Part shown: positions 1 to 4,672 of the stretch, piece by piece
How positions within the stretch are numbered: position 1 is the first letter of the stretch
Layout of the letters: every line of letters starts with the position of its first letter
DNA from: Fimbriimonadaceae bacterium
GTDB taxonomy: Bacteria; Armatimonadota; Fimbriimonadia; Fimbriimonadales; Fimbriimonadaceae
Length of the DNA stretch: 5,217 bases
NCBI GenBank assembly: GCA_020851885.1
Contig: JADZBW010000009.1
Span: forward strand, 1 to 5,217
Reading direction: 5' to 3'
Translations under genes and position numbers: made by a program
Notes under the pieces: generated by a model
Database searches by the model: none
Seen by the model: only the letters and a program-made list of their open reading frames with translations
What the model was told of the DNA's origin: nothing

Positions 1-263
1 ATCAGATCCTGACTGCATTTCCAGACATCCGCGTGGACGTGCAAGAGATCATCGTCGACCGAGACCGCACCGCCATTCGATTCACCATGGATGGCACCCA
101 TCGTGGCGACCTCTATGGGCTCCCTGCTTCCAATCTGGCCTTTCGCGTATCGGGTCAGACCATCCTGCGATGGGAAAACGGACAAGCCGTCGAGGCTTGG
201 AACAACTACGATCAGCTTGGTTTGCTTCAACAGATCGGCTGCATCACCCAGCACCTGAATTAG
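1..263 (+). CDS. SnoaL-like / NTF2-fold ester cyclase family protein, 5'-truncated by window edge
   Basis: This is the C-terminal part (86 codons visible) of a small SnoaL-like protein. The frame is open from position 3, where it reads Q-I-L-T-A-F-P-D, so the GTG at 33 is internal and the true start lies to the left of the window. Family hallmarks are the FPD turn, the IRF strand followed by DGTHRGD, and the C-terminal stretch E-A-W-N-N-Y-D-Q-L-G-L-L-Q-Q-I-G, which closes the cone-shaped fold. SnoaL-like proteins are usually soluble, about 130-150 residues, and include polyketide cyclases and many uncharacterised proteins; the substrate cannot be read from sequence. It aligns without gaps to the next gene with about 33 of 79 identical residues (counted by eye), so the two are tandem paralogues. 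It ends with TAG at 261-263, 7 bases before the next ATG, suggesting co-transcription. The family call is good; the biochemical role is unknown. Confidence 0.85.
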   Translation, partial: QILTAFPDIRVDVQEIIVDRDRTAIRFTMDGTHRGDLYGLPASNLAFRVSGQTILRWENGQAVEAWNNYDQLGLLQQIGCITQHLN

Positions 264-270
264 TGTCCCT

Positions 271-705
271 ATGGAAGATCCCACGCCGATGCAAAGTCAA
301 GTCGCTGATTTCGCCCACGCCTACTTCCTCGAGGTGTGGAACGAGCGTAATGACGCGGCGATGGAGCGTTACCTGGCTCCTGACTTCGTGGAACACGGCA
401 TCTCGGAAATCGACGCGATCCCCATGGATTTAGCTGACTTTCGTCGGTTTAGACGCCGGTTCCTCGACACCTTTCCGGACTGCGTCTTTCATATCGAGGA
501 CATTGTCAGCGAGGGAGATTCCGCATGCATACGATTTCGAGTCGATGGCACCCACCTCGGCGATGCCTTTGGAGGCCCAGCCACTGGCAACCGGATGTCC
601 ATCACCGGACTCACCTTTGTCAAGGTTCGCAATGGCAAGTTCGTGGAGTCCTGGGACAACTACGATAAGCTCCAGTTGATGCGCCAGATCGGATTGGTCG
701 CATAG
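271..705 (+). CDS. SnoaL-like / NTF2-fold ester cyclase family protein
   Basis: The 144-residue product has the full length expected of a SnoaL-like domain. An N-terminal helix (about residues 9-33, F-L-E-V-W-N-E-R-N-D, then Y-L-A-P-D-F-V-E-H) is followed by a second helix (L-A-D-F-R-R-F-R-R-R-F-L-D-T-F-P-D) and the beta sheet with I-R-F-R-V-D-G-T-H-L-G-D. The C-terminal strand and helix carry W-D-N-Y-D-K-L. The H of V-E-H and the D-G-T-H-x-G-D segment are the conserved positions lining the pocket in this family; the substrate is unknown. It is the second of a tandem pair. The start is uncertain: ATG 271 has no Shine-Dalgarno, whereas the in-frame ATG at 289 has a GGAAG about 11 bases upstream (273-277) and would shorten the protein by only six residues before the domain. 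No signal peptide or membrane segment is visible, so it is probably cytoplasmic. Confidence 0.88.
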   Translation: MEDPTPMQSQVADFAHAYFLEVWNERNDAAMERYLAPDFVEHGISEIDAIPMDLADFRRFRRRFLDTFPDCVFHIEDIVSEGDSACIRFRVDGTHLGDAFGGPATGNRMSITGLTFVKVRNGKFVESWDNYDKLQLMRQIGLVA

Positions 706-723
706 CGTTGACGCGGTTCCGTA

Positions 724-749
724 GGACCCATTTAACCTTCGACGGGTCC
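724..749. repeat. 6-bp inverted repeat around the lysA -35 region (operator or hairpin)
   Basis: GGACCC at 724-729 is perfectly complementary to GGGTCC at 744-749, separated by 14 bases. The half-site centres are 20 bases apart, about two helical turns. The right arm falls between the proposed -35 and -10 elements of the lysA promoter. It could be an operator for a dimeric regulator, or a weak hairpin ending the SnoaL transcript (there is no T tract). The function is inferred. Confidence 0.4.
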
Positions 750-759
750 ATGCCATAAT
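732..759 (+). promoter_or_regulatory. Putative leaderless sigma-70-type promoter of lysA
   Basis: TTAACC (732-737, 4 of 6 matches to TTGACA) and CATAAT (754-759, 5 of 6 matches to TATAAT) are separated by 16 bases. The -10 hexamer ends 6 bases before ATG 766, so transcription would begin at or next to the A of the start codon. No Shine-Dalgarno is present before that ATG, which agrees with a leaderless mRNA. This is a sequence-based prediction only. Confidence 0.55.
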
Positions 760-765
760 TTGCGA

Positions 766-2082
766 ATGACTGCCGCCCCCCTGCAAGAAACTCGCTTTCG
801 ATTAAGCGAGCAGCAGGCGCGAGAGCTCGCTGAGACCTACGGTACGCCGCTGTACGTGGTTGACGAAGCGCATTTCCGCCAGCGCATTCGAACTTACTGC
901 GATGGCTTTCGAGCCGTGGCTCCCACCGGAGAGCTGAGTTTTGCCACCAAAGCGAACTCCACGGTGGCGCTTATCAAGATCGCCTACCAAGAAGGCTGCT
1001 CCATCGACGTCGCCTCAGAAGGGGAGTTTCGCGCGGCATTGATGGCCGGCGTCCCTGCATCCGCCTGTCATCTCCATGGCAATAACAAGCAGATTGGCGA
1101 ACTGGAGACGGCGATTGAAGCAGGGATTGGGATGATCGTCCTCGACAACTTCGAAGAGATCGAATGCATCGCCAAGTTCGCAGGGCATGGAACCAAGTTC
1201 GTGATTCGCCTGGCGCCCGGAGTGGACCCTGTGACTCACGCCAAGATCTCGACCGGTCAGGCAGACACCAAGTTTGGCTTCAACATCATGGACGGATCTG
1301 GCGAAAGAGCCCTCCTCCGCGCCATCGAGCTTGGTCTGCCCGTGATCGGCTTCCATTGCCATGTAGGCTCGCAACTCCTTGATCCCGAAGCGCAGATCTC
1401 GGGCGGCGAATTGATTGCCAAGTTCGCCGCCGAGATGAAGGTCCGCCATGGCTTCGAAACCACCTACCTCAATGTGGGCGGAGGCTTGGGAGTTCGATAC
1501 ACCGATGGTGATGTCCCCATGAGCCATGCCGACTATTGTCGCGAAATCGTCGTTGCCATCGACAAGGCCCTGGCGGACACCGGCTTGAATCCAAAGCTTG
1601 CTCAGGAGCCCGGAAGGTCGCTCATCGGTGAGTCCGGAGTGACCCTCTACAGGGTCGGCTCCGTCAAGATCGTTCCCGCCAAGGAGATCGGCACCAGAAC
1701 CTACGTTGCCGTCGACGGCGGCCTTTCGGACAACCCCCGCCCCGCCCTTTACGGCAGCAAGTACACGGTCGAGCGGGTCGCACGAAAACGGCCAGATGGA
1801 ACCGGCTCGGGGGGTGACCGCACCTACACCGTCTCTGGCAAGCACTGCGAAACGGACAAGCTTTTTGGCGATGTTCAACTACCCGCCGACCTCGCCGCCG
1901 GTGATCTGCTCCAAGTCCTGTGCACGGGAGCCTACAATAGCTCGATGGCCAGCAACTACAACCGCTACCCTCGCCCCGCAACCGCACTGATTTTCAGGGA
2001 TGGAAGCCATACCCTGATCCAGCGTCGGGACACCTATGAGGAGATGTTGGCCCGCGAGATCCTTCCCAAGGAGCTTGCCTAG
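766..2082 (+). CDS. lysA: Diaminopimelate decarboxylase (PLP-dependent, alanine-racemase fold)
   Basis: LysA converts meso-diaminopimelate to L-lysine and CO2, the last step of lysine synthesis, in the cytoplasm. The 438-residue protein has the fold-type III PLP barrel first: the Schiff-base lysine is K62 in F-A-T-K-A-N, H-C-H-V-G-S-Q lies at 197-203, the phosphate-binding glycine loop N-V-G-G-G-L-G at 236-242, and E-P-G-R-S at 281-285. The C-terminal beta domain follows, with the cysteine that completes the partner active site at C361 in H-C-E-T-D-K, and a later C-T-G-A-Y at 386-390. The usual C-E-S-G-D reads C-E-T-D-K here, a variant worth noting but with the cysteine and glutamate kept. 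ATG 766 is preferred over the in-frame TTG at 760, because a -10 box ends at 759 and TTG would leave no room for a leader. The gene heads the operon and its stop abuts the next ATG. A related decarboxylase specificity cannot be fully excluded. Confidence 0.93.
   Translation: MTAAPLQETRFRLSEQQARELAETYGTPLYVVDEAHFRQRIRTYCDGFRAVAPTGELSFATKANSTVALIKIAYQEGCSIDVASEGEFRAALMAGVPASACHLHGNNKQIGELETAIEAGIGMIVLDNFEEIECIAKFAGHGTKFVIRLAPGVDPVTHAKISTGQADTKFGFNIMDGSGERALLRAIELGLPVIGFHCHVGSQLLDPEAQISGGELIAKFAAEMKVRHGFETTYLNVGGGLGVRYTDGDVPMSHADYCREIVVAIDKALADTGLNPKLAQEPGRSLIGESGVTLYRVGSVKIVPAKEIGTRTYVAVDGGLSDNPRPALYGSKYTVERVARKRPDGTGSGGDRTYTVSGKHCETDKLFGDVQLPADLAAGDLLQVLCTGAYNSSMASNYNRYPRPATALIFRDGSHTLIQRRDTYEEMLAREILPKELA
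2068..2073 (+). promoter_or_regulatory. Shine-Dalgarno (AAGGAG) for the M50 protease gene, inside lysA
   Basis: AAGGAG ends 9 bases before ATG 2083 and lies within the last codons of lysA. It fixes the start of the downstream gene and shows that internal genes of this operon use Shine-Dalgarno initiation, unlike lysA itself. Confidence 0.75.
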
Positions 2083-2745
2083 ATGACGACTCTGCCGCCC
2101 GAGGCCTTTCTGGCGATTGGGATCGTCATCTTCTTCGGCCTTGGGCTTCACGAATACGCCCACGCCAAGTTCGCCGACATGGCAGGCGATCCTACGCCCC
2201 GCTACTATGGTCGGGTCACCCTGAACCTTTTCAAGCACTTCGATCCGCTCGGCGCTCTGATGATCGCCATCACCGCGATCTCAGGATTTGGCATCGGCTG
2301 GGGCAAGCCGGTACCCATGGACCCGCGCAAGATGCGAAACCCGAAGTGGGACCACTTCATGGCGGTCGCGGCCGGACCCCTTTCAAACTTGCTCCAGGCG
2401 GTCGTTTGGGCGATTATTCTGCGAGCCCTCCTTGCCTCCGGGGTCCATTTCAACAACTTCGCCGGGATGCTATGCCTCTTTGGCGTCACCGTGAATCTCT
2501 CACTCTGCTTCTTCAATTTGATTCCCCTCGGTCCCTTGGATGGGCATTGGCTGATCGGCACGTTCATGCCGGAGAACATGCGCGCCAAATGGTATTTGTG
2601 GAACCGCCAAATGGGCAGTTTCCTTTTGCTCGGAATCGTCATTCTCGGGCAGCTTTCGAACACCTCGGTGATCGCCAGAGTGATCGGCCCTCCGATCCGG
2701 TTCTTCTTCAGCCTCCTCGTTGGGACACGGATGGACATGTTCTGA
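2083..2745 (+). CDS. Site-2-protease-like M50 family membrane metalloprotease
   Basis: This is a 220-residue polytopic membrane protein of the small S2P/M50 type. The zinc motif H-E-Y-A-H is at 23-27, inside the first transmembrane helix. D-P-L-G follows at 54-57. A-A-G-P-L-S-N at 96-102 matches the conserved G-P-x-x-N-type segment. N-L-I-P-L-G-P-L-D-G at 145-154 supplies the third zinc ligand, D153. Hydrophobic segments lie at about 8-28, 55-72, 93-118, 126-149 and 177-191, with another near 205-214. No PDZ or CBS domain is present, so it is the minimal form; substrates of this subgroup are largely unknown. It starts immediately after the lysA stop, behind an AAGGAG, and its TGA overlaps the trpS ATG by one base (TGATG), so it is the middle gene of a translationally coupled operon. 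From general knowledge, small M50 proteins are often encoded directly before trpS. Confidence 0.93.
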   Translation: MTTLPPEAFLAIGIVIFFGLGLHEYAHAKFADMAGDPTPRYYGRVTLNLFKHFDPLGALMIAITAISGFGIGWGKPVPMDPRKMRNPKWDHFMAVAAGPLSNLLQAVVWAIILRALLASGVHFNNFAGMLCLFGVTVNLSLCFFNLIPLGPLDGHWLIGTFMPENMRAKWYLWNRQMGSFLLLGIVILGQLSNTSVIARVIGPPIRFFFSLLVGTRMDMF

Positions 2746-3755
2746 TGGCAAACCGACGCATCCTCTCCGGTATGCGGGCCACCAACCCGCGACTTCACCT
2801 CGGCAATTACGAGGGAGCCCTCCGCAATTGGGTGGAGATGCAGAATGATGGGTTCGACATGTTCTGCATGGTCGCCGATTGGCACGGCCTCACCACGATG
2901 TACGAAGATAGCGCGGAGATCAGCCGCAATGCCCGCGAGGTTGCCAAGGATTACATCGCCGCCGGGATCGACCCTGAGAAGTCGGCCCTTTTCATCCAGA
3001 GCCATGTCAAGGAGCACGCCGAACTTCACTTGCTCTTTAGCATGATCACCCCCCTCGGCTGGCTGGAACGCACCCCCACCTACAAGGAAAAGCAACAGGA
3101 CCTCGGGACCACCGAGCGGGAACCCTACGGCCTTCTCGGCTACCCCGTCCTGCAGACCGCCGATATCCTGCTCTACAAGCCCTACGGCGTGCCGGTCGGT
3201 CGGGACCAAGCGCCGCACCTGGAGATTGGCAACGACATCGCTGCCCGATTCAATCGACTCTATGGCGTCGAAGTCTTCCAGCCCTACAAGTATCTGATCC
3301 CCGAGGATGAGAATCGGGCCAAGGTGCCCGGTCTCGATGCCGACGAGAACGGCGTGCTGAGGAAGATGAGCAAGTCCTATGACAACTGCATCTATCTGAG
3401 CGCCACTCCCGACGAAATCGCCGAGCACATCAAGAAGGCTTTCACCACCCCTACCAAGCTCCGCAAAACCGATCCGGGCGTCCCCGAAGGTTGTGCAGTC
3501 TGCCAGTACCTCAAGCTCTATTCGCCCGATTGGCAACGGCAATGGGATGAAGATCGGGCCGGTGAGCGCGGCTGCATGCAAAGCAAAAAGGAGCTGACCG
3601 AGATCCTCGTGGAGTTCCTGCGACCGTTCCGCGAGCGTCGAGCCCAGTTCGACGATGGGTCGATTGAAGAGATTCTGGCCAAGGGCGCGGAGAAGGCTCG
3701 CGAGGTCGCTTCGGCAACCATGTCGGAAGTCCGTGCGGCGATGGGTATCTACTAG
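2745..3755 (+). CDS. trpS: Tryptophanyl-tRNA synthetase
   Basis: TrpRS is a class Ic synthetase that activates tryptophan with ATP and charges tRNA-Trp in the cytoplasm, acting as a dimer. The 336 residues match the usual bacterial length. The N-terminus reads R-I-L-S-G-M-R-A-T, then the HIGH-type signature H-L-G-N at 18-21, then M-V-A-D-W-H-G-L-T-T. The central Q-T-A-D-I-L-L-Y and G-R-D-Q-A-P-H-L-E segments form the tryptophan/ATP pocket, and the K-M-S-K-S loop is at 207-211. Start ATG 2745 overlaps the M50 stop; a longer in-frame reading from 2346 would run through the M50 gene and is rejected. Only a weak GGA (2733-2735) precedes it, so coupling to M50 translation is likely. The tail carries C250-x2-C253 and C277, partly resembling the cysteine cluster of iron-sulphur TrpRS, but incomplete. 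It is the last gene of the operon; a hairpin follows at 3793-3814. Confidence 0.97.
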   Translation: MANRRILSGMRATNPRLHLGNYEGALRNWVEMQNDGFDMFCMVADWHGLTTMYEDSAEISRNAREVAKDYIAAGIDPEKSALFIQSHVKEHAELHLLFSMITPLGWLERTPTYKEKQQDLGTTEREPYGLLGYPVLQTADILLYKPYGVPVGRDQAPHLEIGNDIAARFNRLYGVEVFQPYKYLIPEDENRAKVPGLDADENGVLRKMSKSYDNCIYLSATPDEIAEHIKKAFTTPTKLRKTDPGVPEGCAVCQYLKLYSPDWQRQWDEDRAGERGCMQSKKELTEILVEFLRPFRERRAQFDDGSIEEILAKGAEKAREVASATMSEVRAAMGIY

Positions 3756-3792
3756 AGAAGCCGCTGGCATCCAGATTCTGCCCGCTATGAGC

Positions 3793-3814
3793 GATTCCTT
3801 GTTAGCGAGGAATC
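3793..3814 (+). terminator. Intergenic hairpin after trpS, possible terminator
   Basis: Bases 3793-3801 pair with 3806-3814 to form a 9-pair stem (one T-G wobble at 3800/3807) closed by the tetraloop TTAG. It lies 37 bases after the trpS stop, where the operon should end. There is no following T tract, so it may be a U-less terminator, an RNA-end stabiliser or a protein site. A second, weaker dyad (CCAGG 3818-3822 with CCTGG 3833-3837) follows. Nothing else is evident in the 120-base gap apart from the promoter candidate at its right end. Confidence 0.45.
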
Positions 3815-3867
3815 AGTCCAGGGAGTCGTTCACCTGGCCCGCTCCTCCAAAGCGACGTCCGGATCGA

Positions 3868-3874
3868 CCATAAT
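3868..3874 (+). promoter_or_regulatory. Putative -10 element of a leaderless promoter for the HAD gene
   Basis: CCATAAT at 3868-3874 is identical to the heptamer before lysA (753-759). The hexamer ends one base before ATG 3876 and 7 bases before the in-frame GTG 3882. Normal -10 to start-site spacing would place the first transcribed base near that GTG. No Shine-Dalgarno is visible. The -35 region is poor (TCCAAA at 3846-3851 at best). Confidence 0.45.
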
Positions 3875-3875
3875 A

Positions 3876-4667
3876 ATGGGAGTGACCGACCCAGCCCGTC
3901 CTGCCCTCGACTTTTCCAAAGTCCGCGCGGTTTACTTCGATCTCGACGACACCCTTTGCGCCTATTGGGATGCCTCCAAGCTGGGCTTGCGCACCGCATT
4001 CGACACCCATCCGGTCCCCGGCCAATCCTCCGAAGACATGGTGCGCCATTGGGCCGCCGCCTTTCGTGATTTCGCACCCTACTTGAAGCAGACCGGCTGG
4101 TACGAAGGCTATCTCATAAGTGGTCAGCCGACGAGAATCGAGCAGATGCGGTTGACGCTATTGGAGGCCGGTGTGGACGACCCCGACCATGCAGAGCGCC
4201 TCAGTGAAGCCTATATGGTGAGTCGCGACCTGGCCCTCGCCCTTTTTCCGGATGCCCTGGACTTACTGGAATACCTCAAGCCCAAATACCCGCTCGGCAT
4301 GATCACCAACGGGCCCGCGGATATTCAGCGACAAGAGGTCGAAACCCTCCATCTGACCGACTACTTCAAGCACATCTTCATCGAGGGCGAAGTCGGTGAG
4401 GGCAAGCCCCTGGCCAGCGTCTTTGAGCGCGCTCGGGCGGCGATGGATTGCCAACCCCATGAAATTCTCTATGTCGGCAACAGCTACGACCACGACATCG
4501 CCCCGGCGATCCAAGCCGGTTGGCGGACGGTCTGGGTGCGGCGTGAAAGCGACGTGCCGCCGAGCGCCGATCTAGAGAATCCGCCAAGGCACAAGGACGC
4601 GCCAGAGGGCGCTCCGCAGCCTGATCTCGTGATCGGAGAATTGAGCGAATTGCTTCCCCTGCTTTAG
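3876..4667 (+). CDS. HAD superfamily hydrolase (haloacid dehalogenase-like, probable phosphatase)
   Basis: This is a soluble 263-residue Rossmannoid hydrolase. Motif I is F-D-L-D-D-T-L with nucleophile D22 and acid/base D24. A helical cap of about residues 28-120 identifies subclass I. Motif II is I-T-N-G with T144, motif III is K177 in G-E-G-K-P, and motif IV is V-G-N-S-Y-D-H-D with D207 as magnesium ligand. The first acidic position of motif IV (usually G-D-S) is N202 here. HAD enzymes of this type mostly dephosphorylate small metabolites; the substrate cannot be assigned. The C-terminal 40 residues form a proline- and charge-rich extension after the last core strand. Two starts are possible: ATG 3876, or GTG 3882 if the message is leaderless; both precede the domain. 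It is separated from trpS by 120 bases with its own promoter candidate, and converges with the - strand gene only five bases downstream. Confidence 0.9.
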   Translation: MGVTDPARPALDFSKVRAVYFDLDDTLCAYWDASKLGLRTAFDTHPVPGQSSEDMVRHWAAAFRDFAPYLKQTGWYEGYLISGQPTRIEQMRLTLLEAGVDDPDHAERLSEAYMVSRDLALALFPDALDLLEYLKPKYPLGMITNGPADIQRQEVETLHLTDYFKHIFIEGEVGEGKPLASVFERARAAMDCQPHEILYVGNSYDHDIAPAIQAGWRTVWVRRESDVPPSADLENPPRHKDAPEGAPQPDLVIGELSELLPLL

Positions 4668-4671
4668 CAGG
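4658..4671. terminator. Small hairpin over the HAD stop codon, weak bidirectional terminator candidate
   Basis: CCTGC (4658-4662) pairs perfectly with GCAGG (4667-4671) around a TTTA loop, spanning the HAD TAG and the five bases separating two convergent genes. The stem is short and no T tract follows on either strand, so termination here is only a possibility. Confidence 0.25.
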
Positions 4672-4672
4672 C

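Noticed and set aside
261..266. TAGTGT as a possible -10 box for the second SnoaL gene
   Set aside because: It matches TANNNT only loosely, has no -35 partner, overlaps the stop codon of the preceding gene and sits only 4 bases before ATG 271. Co-transcription is simpler.
705..714. GCGT-TG-ACGC palindrome just after the second SnoaL gene
   Set aside because: It has four-base arms with a two-base centre; this is too short to distinguish from chance and impossible as an RNA hairpin loop.
1015..1878. 287-codon open frame on the - strand opposite lysA
   Set aside because: It lies wholly inside lysA, and the + strand reading carries every catalytic motif of the family.
2346..2744. N-terminal extension of trpS through the M50 gene
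   Set aside because: The extension overlaps the M50 coding sequence out of frame. The family N-terminus begins right after ATG 2745, and the total length then matches normal TrpRS.
2205..3770. 521-codon open frame on the - strand opposite the M50 and trpS genes
   Set aside because: It is antisense to two well-recognised genes with intact motifs, its product shows no family features, and long antisense open frames are common in GC-rich codon-biased genes.
3764..3774. CTGG-CAT-CCAG mini-hairpin after trpS
   Set aside because: A four-pair stem with a three-base loop is too weak and too common to call, especially beside the much stronger stem at 3793-3814.
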